Below, one piece after another: positions 24,051 to 31,545 of a stretch of DNA of 40,570 nt. The notes beneath the pieces are model-generated. The model did not search any database. It had not been told where the DNA came from and saw only the letters and a program-made list of their open reading frames with translations. Both the position numbers and the translations under genes were made by a program. The first letter of the stretch is position 1; every line of letters starts with the position of its first letter. This DNA comes from Eubacterium sp. UBA3782 (GTDB lineage Bacteria > Bacillota > Clostridia > Lachnospirales > Lachnospiraceae). The DNA is taken from positions 22,292 through 62,861 of the forward strand of contig DFFG01000034.1 in NCBI GenBank assembly GCA_002368795.1, written 5' to 3'.

Positions 24051-24812
24051 ATGGAGGATATCCGGCAGACGCAGAAGCGTTTTCTGGAGCTGTATACAAG
24101 AGCATCCCGGAACGGAGTCTACTGTTTTACGGATTTTCTGTCGCTGGCGGATAATTCTGTGCTTCAGAACATGGTGCGCAGCGGGGCGGTCAGTGCCCAG
24201 TACGTAACTGTGAACGGCGGCTGTGAAGGCGCTGAGCGGGTGATCGCCAGATTTGGTTCACCGGAGCTGTTTGGCTGGGAGGAGGAATTTCCCATCGTTA
24301 TCCTCGAAGTGGCTCCTGTACAGGAGAAGTTCGGCGAGATGCTCAGCCACAGGGATTATCTGGGCAGCCTGATGGCCTTAAATGTGGACCGGGATACGGT
24401 CGGCGATATCCGGATCAAGGATAAGACAGCCTGGATCTTTGTGCTGGACCGGCTGGCAGACTTTATCGCGGACAACCTTCAGGAGGTGCGTCATACCCGG
24501 GTTAAGGTCCGAAAGGTGCCGGAGCTTCCTGCGGGTGCCGAGGTCAGGATGGAGGCGATGGAGCTGGTCGTTCCATCTGAGCGGGCGGATGCCATCACGG
24601 CACGGCTGACCGGACAGTCCAGATCCAAAGCGGCTGAGCTGTTCCGCGATCAGAAGGTCTTTATCAACGGGCGGCAGGTCACGGATCCGGGAACCGTGCT
24701 GAAAAGCGGGGATGTCCTGTCTGTGCGCGGCTGGGGCAAGGCGGTCTATGACGGAATACGGCTGCACACCAAAAAGGACAATATCCGGGTAAGCCTGAGA
24801 AAATATGTATAG
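24051..24812 (+). CDS. ylmH: YlmH-family S4-domain RNA-binding protein
   Basis: The 253-aa protein matches YlmH over its length: an N-terminal helical domain (KRFLELYTRASRNGVYCFTDFLS), a central RRM-like domain (FPIVILEVAPVQEKF; HRDYLGSLMALNVDRDTVGDI) and a C-terminal S4 RNA-binding domain (about 180-245: RLTGQSRSKAAELFRDQKVFING). In Bacillus, YlmH binds the 50S subunit and helps ribosome-associated quality control; its gene normally sits near divIVA and division genes, whereas here it follows ispE and a GntR regulator. GGGAGG is 9 bases before the ATG. A terminator follows at 24890. Confidence 0.9.
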   Translation: MEDIRQTQKRFLELYTRASRNGVYCFTDFLSLADNSVLQNMVRSGAVSAQYVTVNGGCEGAERVIARFGSPELFGWEEEFPIVILEVAPVQEKFGEMLSHRDYLGSLMALNVDRDTVGDIRIKDKTAWIFVLDRLADFIADNLQEVRHTRVKVRKVPELPAGAEVRMEAMELVVPSERADAITARLTGQSRSKAAELFRDQKVFINGRQVTDPGTVLKSGDVLSVRGWGKAVYDGIRLHTKKDNIRVSLRKYV

Positions 24813-24889
24813 GTCTGCATGGTATTTTTTGTGAATTATGATATAGAAAACAGTCCGGATCTGGAGTATACTGGATACGGTAAAGCAAA

Positions 24890-24924
24890 GGGGCTTCCTG
24901 ATATCGGGGAAGTCTCTTTTTTTT
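24890..24924 (+). terminator. Terminator after the ispE-gntR-ylmH operon
   Basis: The stem GGGGCTTCC (24890-24898) / GGGAAGTCTC (24907-24916, with G-U pairs) is followed by eight T. A possible weak promoter (TAGAAA 24844-24849, 17 bp, TATACT 24867-24872) lies just before it; if real, the hairpin would be an attenuator in the LysR leader, but read-out from ylmH is the simpler reading. Confidence 0.75.
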
Positions 24925-25084
24925 CGATCGAGCAGGACAATGCAGGCTTGCAGGGAGTCTGTGCCGGAGGGTGAACCGTCCGGATGTACGCGGGGCAGAA
25001 GGTTCGCATCAGGTGCGCACGCATCAGAGACACACGCATGCTGTATGAAACAATGCCGAAATCGAAGGATAAAGGAGGATGAGA

Positions 25085-26035
25085 ATGGATTTTCGCTCAC
25101 TCACCTATTTTGTAACAGTCGCAAGAGAACTGAATTTTACCCATGCGGCAGAAAAGCTGAACATCAGCCAGCCGCCGCTTTCCAACCAGATCAAGCTGAT
25201 GGAGGAGGATCTTGGGGTCCAGCTGTTTATTCGTGGCAAGCGGCATCTGCAGCTGACAGAGGCCGGCCGTATCCTGTACCGAAGGGCAGAGCAGATGCTG
25301 GCTCTGGCCAGTGACGCCAGAAGTGAGCTGAAGACCCTTGGCGATGAGCTGTCCGGCCGGATCCGTCTGGGGATGGTTGAGGGCAGGGCGCCGTTCCTGG
25401 CTGCACACTGGATCAGTGGCTTTCAGGAGGAATTTCCGCTGGTCACCTACTCGGTGTGGAACGGCAGCAGTGATGACGTGATCGAGCGTCTGGCCAGAGG
25501 CCTGGTGGATCTGGGAGTGATCGCAGCTCCCTATGATGCCGAGCATCTGGAGGGCATCTGTGTGGGAAGAGAGCCCTGGAGCGCGATGATCCCCGCCGAT
25601 TTTCCGCAGGCTGCAGGGGATGATCCCATGATCCCTTTGGCAGCGCTGGCCGATGTCCCGCTGATCGTGCCGGAGAGGGCATCCCGCCTGGAGGCGGTCC
25701 TGCGCTGGTTTGAGTCGATCGGAAAGGAACCAAAGATCCTCTGCACCTTGTCCAGCTATATCGACGCACTGGCGCTGGCCGAGGAAGGGGCAGGCATCTG
25801 CATCTTCCCCCAGACGACCCGTACGCCGAATCCGCGTGTCGTATCGAAGGTGATCACCGATCCTGTAAAAATGGCGGAGTATGTCCTTGTCTGGGAAAAG
25901 GAGCGCCCGCCAAGAGGCCTTGCCCTGGAATTCGTCAACTTTGTCCGGGATATCCTGGAGGCCGAAGGGGTCATGCATGCAGTAGATCCCGAGGGCGGAG
26001 CCGCGCAGATCCCGGAGGGTGCCGAGCTCCTGTAA
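25085..26035 (+). CDS. LysR family transcriptional regulator
   Basis: The 316-aa protein has the standard LysR layout: an N-terminal winged helix-turn-helix (about 1-62; FTHAAEKLNISQPPLSNQIK), a linker helix, and a two-lobed periplasmic-binding-like effector domain (about 90-295; GRIRLGMVEGRAPFL, then VIERLARGLVDLGVIAAP). ATG 25085 was chosen over 25079 because the ribosome binding site AAAGGAGG ends at 25078. The next gene downstream is the uracil permease, 179 bp away in the same direction with its own promoter; control of that gene is possible but unproven. Confidence 0.92.
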   Translation: MDFRSLTYFVTVARELNFTHAAEKLNISQPPLSNQIKLMEEDLGVQLFIRGKRHLQLTEAGRILYRRAEQMLALASDARSELKTLGDELSGRIRLGMVEGRAPFLAAHWISGFQEEFPLVTYSVWNGSSDDVIERLARGLVDLGVIAAPYDAEHLEGICVGREPWSAMIPADFPQAAGDDPMIPLAALADVPLIVPERASRLEAVLRWFESIGKEPKILCTLSSYIDALALAEEGAGICIFPQTTRTPNPRVVSKVITDPVKMAEYVLVWEKERPPRGLALEFVNFVRDILEAEGVMHAVDPEGGAAQIPEGAELL

Positions 26036-26078
26036 GAAGAGGACAGCGGTTCCAAGGTAAAAAATACAGCTTCCTGTA

Positions 26079-26165
26079 CCTGCAAAGAACAATTCCTGAT
26101 CCGCATTAAAAAGCGTAAAAACCATGAAAACCACGCTTGATTTGCAGGAACAATACGTATATTAT
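26079..26165 (+). promoter_or_regulatory. Uracil permease promoter and flanking inverted repeat
   Basis: TTGATT (26137-26142) and TATTAT (26160-26165) at 17-bp spacing form a good promoter. CCTGCAAA at 26079-26086 and its complement TTTGCAGG at 26141-26148 form an inverted repeat with 54 bp between the halves; the downstream half overlaps the -35 box. That spacing is about five helical turns and would suit a looping or two-site regulator such as the neighbouring LysR protein (inference). Confidence 0.6.
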
Positions 26166-26214
26166 ATACCTTGATGTCTAGGAATATAGCTTTTTGAATG
26201 AGGAGGAAGTAAGA

Positions 26215-27564
26215 ATGAAACTTGTTTATCAGGTCGAAGAAAAGCCGCCTTTCAGGAAAAATCTGGTTTATGCGTTCCAGCAGCTGCTGGCGATCATCGC
26301 CGCAACGCTTCTGGTGCCCACACTGGTCAATCTGGGTACAGGCGGTGCTACCGAGGTCACGATGAGTCAGCCGGCCGCCCTTTTCGGCGCTGGTGTCGGC
26401 ACACTCTGGTATGTATTCATCACAAAGAAGAGAAGTCCCGTATTCCTGGGCAGCTCCTTTGCCTTTATTTCCCCGCTGATCGGAGCGGCAAGCTTTGGTT
26501 ATCTGGGTATTTTCCTCGGTGCTGTTTTTGCCGGCCTGGTCTATGTGATTCTCGCCGCGATCGTTAAAAGTGTGGGAACCGGCTGGGTCGACCGACTGAT
26601 GCCGCCGGTCATCGTAGGTCCTACGGTCGCTCTGATCGGACTGAGCCTCTGCGGATCCGCAGTCAGCAACCTGACCAACGTTTCCTCCACCGGCTACAAC
26701 CTGGTCGCTATCCTGGTCGGTCTGATCGCTTTTCTGGCTACGATCATCGCTTCTGTAAAGGGCAGCCAGAGCATCCGCATGATCCCGTTTATCATCGGTG
26801 TTCTTGTCGGCTATGTCGTCGGATCCGTATTTACGATCATCGGTATCCTGACCGGGATCGAATATCTGCAGATCATCGATTATTCTGCGCTGGTCAACAA
26901 CTTCAGCCCCTTTACGATCGATAGTATTTTCAGCATTCCTCATTTTACCATTACCGGTATTTTTGAAAATGGAGCAGCCTCCCTTGGCGGAGCCGCAGGC
27001 TTTATCCAGATCCTGCTGCTGTTTGCCCCGGTGGCGCTGGTCGTCTTTGCCGAGCATATCGCCGATCATGAGAACCTCAGCTCCGTTATCGGACGGAACC
27101 TGATCAAGGATCCCGGCCTTGACCGCACGCTTCTTGGCGACGGTATCGGCACGATCCTGGGCTCTCTCTTTGGCGGATGCCCCAACACGACCTATGGTGA
27201 GGCGGTCGGCTGTGTCGCCATCACCGGAGACGCTTCGATCTACACGATCATCATGACGGCGATCATGTGCATCATCCTTTCCTTCTTCTCGCCGTTTGTT
27301 GCTTTTGTCAACACCATCCCGGTATGCGTCGTCGGCGGTATCTGCATTGCACTGTATGGTTTCATTGCTGTCAGCGGACTGAAGATGATCCAGACCGTAG
27401 ACCTGAACGACAACCGCAACCTGTATGTTGTCAGCACGATCCTGGTCCTGGGCATCGGCGGACTGGTCCTTGATTTCAAGGCCGTCCAGATCACCAGCAT
27501 CGCGACCGCGCTTATCCTCGGCATCATCGTCAACCTGCTGATGAACGGAAAGAGTCAGCAGTAA
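26215..27564 (+). CDS. Uracil permease (NCS2 / nucleobase-ascorbate transporter family)
   Basis: This is a polytopic membrane symporter of 449 aa that takes up a nucleobase, most likely uracil. It shows the repeated-helix pattern of NCS2 proteins, LVPTLVNLG in the first helix, FVVFAEH-like ALVVFAEHIADH with the substrate glutamate, and the signature GGCPNTTYGEAVG from about residue 320. The NTTYGE form is the one seen in uracil permeases (PyrP/UraA) rather than in xanthine permeases. AGGAGG lies before the ATG at 26215. No pyr genes or PyrR-binding leader are visible, so control differs from the Bacillus pyr operon. Confidence 0.9.
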   Translation: MKLVYQVEEKPPFRKNLVYAFQQLLAIIAATLLVPTLVNLGTGGATEVTMSQPAALFGAGVGTLWYVFITKKRSPVFLGSSFAFISPLIGAASFGYLGIFLGAVFAGLVYVILAAIVKSVGTGWVDRLMPPVIVGPTVALIGLSLCGSAVSNLTNVSSTGYNLVAILVGLIAFLATIIASVKGSQSIRMIPFIIGVLVGYVVGSVFTIIGILTGIEYLQIIDYSALVNNFSPFTIDSIFSIPHFTITGIFENGAASLGGAAGFIQILLLFAPVALVVFAEHIADHENLSSVIGRNLIKDPGLDRTLLGDGIGTILGSLFGGCPNTTYGEAVGCVAITGDASIYTIIMTAIMCIILSFFSPFVAFVNTIPVCVVGGICIALYGFIAVSGLKMIQTVDLNDNRNLYVVSTILVLGIGGLVLDFKAVQITSIATALILGIIVNLLMNGKSQQ

Positions 27565-27585
27565 AAAAATACCGGCAGACGGCCG

Positions 27586-27660
27586 CGTATAGCGGACGTG
27601 CCGGAAAAAAGGCAGGGCTGTTCAGCCGGGACAATTCTCCCGGCAGGACAGCCCTGTTTT
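27586..27660. terminator. Bidirectional terminator between the permease and the YerC-like gene
   Basis: CAGGGCTGT (27613-27621) pairs with ACAGCCCTG (27648-27656) around an inner CCGGG/CCCGG hairpin; TTTT follows on the plus strand, and a run of six T on the minus strand. A further CCGGC/GCCGG hairpin precedes it at about 27571-27604. Confidence 0.85.
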
Positions 27661-27679
27661 CGTGCTATTGATGTTACGG

Positions 27680-27994
27680 TTATTCCGAAGCTTTTCCGGA
27701 CGCAGCAGCGGCATTAATGCGCGCAGCGGCCATCTCGATCCCCTGATCATCGTCCTCGAGCAGACGGTTGACCCGGCTGATCGTGGCAGTGGAGGCACCG
27801 GTAGCCTTGGAAATGCTCTGATAGGTCTGGGATTCCAGCAGACGGGTACCGACGTCAAAACGCTGGGCCAGAGAATTCAGTTCGTTGATGGTGCAGATGT
27901 CTTTGAAAAAAAGATAGCATTCCTCCCGGCTTTGGAGACTCAGGATCGCGTCGAATAGCTTATCGGCTGTTTCTGAACGGATTGCTTTTTTCAC
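27680..27994 (-). CDS. YerC/YecD family TrpR-related DNA-binding protein
   Basis: This small (104 aa) all-helical protein is related to the tryptophan repressor fold. It begins with an alpha-helical dimer region (LFDAILSLQSREECYLFFKD), has the family-typical NELNSLAQRFDV segment and a helix-turn-helix in TYQSISKATGASTATISRVNRLL. YerC proteins are widespread in Firmicutes and presumably act as repressors; their ligand is not established. The start is GTG 27994 behind GGGAGGGAAAG. It is divergent from the symporter gene, which it might control (inference). Confidence 0.9.
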   Translation of the reverse strand: MKKAIRSETADKLFDAILSLQSREECYLFFKDICTINELNSLAQRFDVGTRLLESQTYQSISKATGASTATISRVNRLLEDDDQGIEMAAARINAAAASGKASE

Positions 27995-28061
27995 CTTTCC
28001 CTCCCGTATAATGTTTATACATTTAGTTTACCACTTTAAAGCCGCAAAAGCAAAGTTTCTC

Positions 28062-28124
28062 TTGCATTGCCGGCATCATTGCGGTAGAATTTAGCACAGT
28101 GAAGCGTCAACGCGCACAAGCGTT
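28062..28124 (+). promoter_or_regulatory. Symporter promoter with downstream dyad
   Basis: TTGCAT (28062-28067) and TAGAAT (28085-28090) are 17 bp apart. Just beyond the predicted start is an inverted repeat, AACGC (28109-28113), six bases, GCGTT (28120-28124), a possible operator for a repressor such as the divergent YerC-like protein. Confidence 0.6.
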
Positions 28125-28160
28125 AATGCGAACTAGTAATAAAGCAATGAGGGAAACACT

Positions 28161-29711
28161 ATGGTAATCAAAATCGCACTTCTGCTGGTATTCTTTGCTG
28201 TTATGGTCGGCATCGGTTTTTACTGCAGAAAAAATTCAACTGATGTAAACGGCTTCGTCCTTGGCGGAAGAACAGTCGGTCCGTGGCTGACGGCCTTTGC
28301 TTTTGGCACATCTTATTTCTCGGCAGTCGTGTTTGTCGGATATGCAGGACAGTTCGGATGGAAATACGGTATCGCAGCCACATGGGCAGGTATCGGAAAT
28401 ACGATCATCGGCTCGCTGATGGCCTGGGTCATCCTTGGAAGAAGAACCAGGATCATGACCCAGCATCTTGATTCCGCGACGATGCCGCAGTTCTTTGAGT
28501 CAAGATTCGGAAACCGGTCGCTGAAGATCGCGGCCTCCGTGATCACCTTTATCTTTTTGATCCCCTACACAGCATCGCTCTACAATGGTCTGTCCCGCCT
28601 GTTTGGCATGGCCTTTGATATTGATTATACGATCTGCGTCATCGTTATGGCTGTGCTGACCGGCGTTTACGTCATTGCCGGCGGATATATGGCCACCGCG
28701 ATCAATGACTTTGTCCAGGGCATCATCATGCTGTTTGGTATCTGCGCTGTAATCGGTGCGGTCCTGAACTCCCAGGGCGGTTTTCTGGCAGCACTGGACG
28801 GTCTGGCACAGGTGACGGATGAGACCGTCTCCACAAGCCCCGGTATCTTTGCCTCCTTCTTTGGCCCGGATCCGGTCAACCTTCTTGGCGTTGTCATCCT
28901 GACATCCCTGGGCACCTGGGGCCTGCCGCAGATGGTCCAGAAATTCTATGCGATCAAGAGTGAGAAATCCATCTCCACCGGTACCATCGTGTCCACCTTC
29001 TTCGCGCTGGTCGTCGCCGGCGGATGCTATTTCCTGGGCGGCTTTGGCAGACTGTTCTCCGACAAGATCGATATTGCGGCAAACGGATACGATTCCATCA
29101 TTCCGACCATGCTTTCCGGCCTGCCGGATATCCTGATCGCCATCGTGGTGATCCTGGTCCTTTCCGCATCCATGTCCACCCTGTCCTCCCTGGTGCTTAC
29201 CTCCAGCTCCACACTTACGCTGGATCTGCTGAAGGGCACTGTCATCAAAGATATGGATGAAAAGCGGCAGGTATTTGTCATGCGCTGCCTGATCGTTGTC
29301 TTTGTGGCGATCTCTGTTGTTCTTGCAATCATCCAGTATCGTTCCAACGTGACCTTTATCGCCCAGCTGATGGGTGTATCCTGGGGCGCCCTTGCCGGTG
29401 CGTTCCTGGCTCCGTTCCTGTACGGCCTGTACTGGAAGGGCGCTTCCAGCGCGGGCGCATGGTGCAGCTTCATCTTCTCGACGGTCGTTATGCTGGCCAA
29501 TGTCTTTGTACGTGCCAGCTTCCCGGCTCTCCTGCAGTCCCCGATCAATGCGGGTGCCTTCTGCATGCTGGCCGGACTGGTGATCGTCCCTGTGGTGTCT
29601 CTGGTGACGCCAAAGCCGGACAAAAAGCTGGTCGAGGATGCATTTGCATGTTATGATGCAGATGTTGTCGTCCATCAGAGTATTGCACTGGGAGATGCAG
29701 AGCGCAGATGA
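28161..29711 (+). CDS. Sodium:solute symporter (SSS family)
   Basis: This is a polytopic membrane protein of 516 aa from the sodium/solute symporter family (PutP/PanF type). The N-terminal YCRKNSTDVNGFVLGGRTVGP is the usual first-loop motif, followed by TAFAFGTSYFSAVVFVGYAG in the substrate region, GGYMATAINDFVQGIIM, and the sodium-site helix LSASMSTLSSLVLTSSS. The substrate cannot be assigned; proline, pantothenate and other carboxylates are all known in the family. Its stop overlaps the start of the amidohydrolase by 4 bp (ATGA), so the transported compound may be, or may yield, the substrate of that enzyme. Confidence 0.92.
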   Translation: MVIKIALLLVFFAVMVGIGFYCRKNSTDVNGFVLGGRTVGPWLTAFAFGTSYFSAVVFVGYAGQFGWKYGIAATWAGIGNTIIGSLMAWVILGRRTRIMTQHLDSATMPQFFESRFGNRSLKIAASVITFIFLIPYTASLYNGLSRLFGMAFDIDYTICVIVMAVLTGVYVIAGGYMATAINDFVQGIIMLFGICAVIGAVLNSQGGFLAALDGLAQVTDETVSTSPGIFASFFGPDPVNLLGVVILTSLGTWGLPQMVQKFYAIKSEKSISTGTIVSTFFALVVAGGCYFLGGFGRLFSDKIDIAANGYDSIIPTMLSGLPDILIAIVVILVLSASMSTLSSLVLTSSSTLTLDLLKGTVIKDMDEKRQVFVMRCLIVVFVAISVVLAIIQYRSNVTFIAQLMGVSWGALAGAFLAPFLYGLYWKGASSAGAWCSFIFSTVVMLANVFVRASFPALLQSPINAGAFCMLAGLVIVPVVSLVTPKPDKKLVEDAFACYDADVVVHQSIALGDAERR

Positions 29712-30556
29712 TTATAGATTTTCATACCCATACCTTTCCGGAAAAGATTGCAGAGCGGACCATCGCGGCGCTGAGCAGCAAAGCGCATGTCCGGGCATTC
29801 ATCGATTCCACCGCAGTACAGCTGTCGGCTTCCATGGATAAGGCAGGGATCGACATGAGTGTCGTCCTGCCGGTGGCTACTGCACCCGGACAGGTAGAAA
29901 AACTCAACACCATATCCGGGGACTGCCTGGAGCGGACGGAGAGCACCGGGCTTTTCTACCTCGGTGCCATCCATCCCGACTATGCCAATTACCGGGAAGA
30001 GCTTGCCAGAGTCCGGGAGATGGGCATTCCGGGCATCAAGATCCATCCGGTATACCAGGGCACGGATCTGGACGATATCCGCTTTCTGCGGATCCTGGAC
30101 CGTGCGGCGGAGCTGGGCCTGTTCGTAGTTACCCACGCCGGTCTGGATGTTGGTTTTCCGGGTGTTGTTCACTGTTCACCGGCCATGAGCCTGCACGTTG
30201 TGGAGCAGATCGGCCGTTTCCCCTTCGTACTGGCCCACATGGGCGGCTGGAAAAACTGGGATGAAGTGATGCAGCTTCTGCCAGGCACCGGCGTCTATCT
30301 GGACACCGCCTTCGCCTGCGGACGGATGAATCCGCTGCCGGATGGCTACTGGAAGGAAGAGGAGACGGGAATGCTCAGCCCGGAGGAAGTGATGCGGATG
30401 ATCCGCGCTTTTGGCGCTGACCGGATCCTGTTTGGTACAGACAGCCCATGGTCTGATCAAAAGCAGCAGCTGGAGTTTATTCAGAGCCTGCCGCTGGAGG
30501 CAGAAGAGAGGGCCCAGATCCTGGGAAGCAACGCAGAGAAACTGCTGGGATTATGA
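29708..30556 (+). CDS. Amidohydrolase-family metal-dependent hydrolase (amidohydro_2 type)
   Basis: This 282-aa TIM-barrel metalloenzyme begins with the metal motif DFHTHTFP (H6 and H8). It also has GIKIHPVYQG with the bridging-side K/H region, VTHAG and LAHMGG with the later histidines, and FGTDSPW with the catalytic aspartate. The pattern fits the amidohydrolase-2 (ACMSD/isopropylmalate-like decarboxylase or uronate-type hydrolase) branch better than urease-type enzymes. The reaction is unknown. It is translationally coupled to the symporter by a 4-bp overlap. No terminator hairpin directly follows; palindromic element family 1 starts 81 bp later. Confidence 0.85.
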   Translation: MIIDFHTHTFPEKIAERTIAALSSKAHVRAFIDSTAVQLSASMDKAGIDMSVVLPVATAPGQVEKLNTISGDCLERTESTGLFYLGAIHPDYANYREELARVREMGIPGIKIHPVYQGTDLDDIRFLRILDRAAELGLFVVTHAGLDVGFPGVVHCSPAMSLHVVEQIGRFPFVLAHMGGWKNWDEVMQLLPGTGVYLDTAFACGRMNPLPDGYWKEEETGMLSPEEVMRMIRAFGADRILFGTDSPWSDQKQQLEFIQSLPLEAEERAQILGSNAEKLLGL

Positions 30557-30636
30557 CCGGAAAACGATCCGGTACAAGATCGGTAAAAGATAATAACGGT
30601 CATACATAGAGTGCTTTTTAAACTTGCTATACATGC

Positions 30637-30726
30637 AGTACACGCCCCTGGAAGGCATTGCGCAAACGGCTTCGACCCATCGGGTCTGCAGAATGTTTGC
30701 TTTAATGTCTTCCGGGGGCGTGTACT
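30637..30726 (-). repeat. Family 1 palindromic element, copy 4
   Basis: This is a 90-bp palindrome with 18-bp arms AGTACACGCCCCTGGAAG (30637-30654) and CTTCCGGGGGCGTGTACT (30709-30726), pairing with one G-U. The inner stem is GACCC/GGGTC and the core matches copy 1 in orientation. It lies between convergent genes. Confidence 0.9.
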
Positions 30727-30749
30727 GTTTGGCTTTGACGGTTCCTGGC

Positions 30750-30879
30750 AAAATGCGGGTCTGCCGACATGTGGGTCCGTCGACATGCGGGTCCGACGAT
30801 ATGTGGGGCCGCCGATATGTGGTTCCGCCGATATGTGGGTCCGTCGACATGTGGATCCGTATTACATGTGGATCTGTAT
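30750..30879. repeat. 16-bp tandem repeats
   Basis: About eight units of 16 bp start at 30750, 30766, 30782, 30798, 30814, 30830 and 30846, with a last unit shifted by one base at 30863. A unit reads GACATGTGGGTCCGTC with small changes (GATATG, GGGCCG). The period is not a multiple of three, so no protein repeat is coded. The array sits exactly between family 1 copy 4 and family 2 copy 1. Confidence 0.9.
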
Positions 30880-30905
30880 CGCATATGTTTATCGGTTGCG
30901 GCAAA

Positions 30906-31073
30906 GGGGTTGTCGCATTAAGAAAAAAGCGTGCATAAACATTCTGGAGGGAACAGCCCTCAGCCGGTACTTGGAGGAATGGAACATTCCGACTTAGTAC
31001 CGCTGCGTGAGGACAGAGCGCGAGCGCTTCCCGCAAGAATATTTATGCACGCTTTGTTTAATGCGACAGCCCC
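30906..31073 (-). repeat. Family 2 palindromic element, copy 1
   Basis: This is a 168-bp element with about 40-bp imperfect terminal inverted repeats; GGGGTTGTCGCATTAA at 30906-30921 pairs with TTAATGCGACAGCCCC at 31058-31073. It contains GTGCATAAACATTCT / AGAATATTTATGCAC and an internal CGGTACT/AGTACCG stem around GGAAT/ATTCC. By its internal sequence it reads on the minus strand, starting 21 bp after the stop of the minus-strand ACT gene. Confidence 0.9.
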
Positions 31074-31094
31074 CTGCATTTGAGTTTTAACGGT

Positions 31095-31529
31095 TTAGAT
31101 CTGGGCGATGTCGTCCTGTGTCAGGATCTTCAGCCCCTTGCTGGCAAGCCGGATCTCGGCCGCCTTGGTATCGGCTACGCGGAAGATCATGTAGGCATGC
31201 TTTACATCCTTGCCGCCGATGAATGCATACATGTATTCAATGTTGACACCGGCCTCCGCAAAGAGGGACAGCAGTGTGTCCAGACCGCCCGGCTCATCCG
31301 GAACGGCAACGGCAAGAACCTTTGTCAGGTTGGCGACAAAGTTGGCATCCTTCAGCACGTTGACCGCCTCATAGGCGTCATCCACGACCAGTCTTGCGAT
31401 GCCGAAATCCTTTGTCTCGGCAAGAGAGAGGGCGCGCATGTCGATCTGATGCTCTGCGAGTACGCCAGTCATTTTTTTGAGCTGACCGGGCTTGTTCTCA
31501 AGAAATACGGAAATCTGCTTGATACTCAT
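31095..31529 (-). CDS. Tandem ACT-domain protein of the aromatic oxoacid operon
   Basis: This 144-aa protein consists of two ACT domains (about 3-68 and 70-140) and nothing else. ACT domains bind amino acids; the first begins IKQISVFLENKPGQLKKMTGVL and the second has VPDEPGGLDTLLSLFAEAGVNIEYMY. Such proteins commonly follow the phenylacetate-CoA ligase gene in iorAB operons and are thought to sense aromatic or branched amino acids, though this is not proven. It starts 16 bp after the ligase stop, with GGAGGAGGTAAAGGT before the ATG, and is the last gene of the operon. Confidence 0.9.
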   Translation of the reverse strand: MSIKQISVFLENKPGQLKKMTGVLAEHQIDMRALSLAETKDFGIARLVVDDAYEAVNVLKDANFVANLTKVLAVAVPDEPGGLDTLLSLFAEAGVNIEYMYAFIGGKDVKHAYMIFRVADTKAAEIRLASKGLKILTQDDIAQI

Positions 31530-31545
31530 ACCTTTACCTCCTCCT

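Noticed and set aside
30750..30879. 16-bp repeats as CRISPR or as a replication iteron array
   Set aside because: There are no spacers for CRISPR, and no initiator gene or A/T-rich melting region nearby for an origin.
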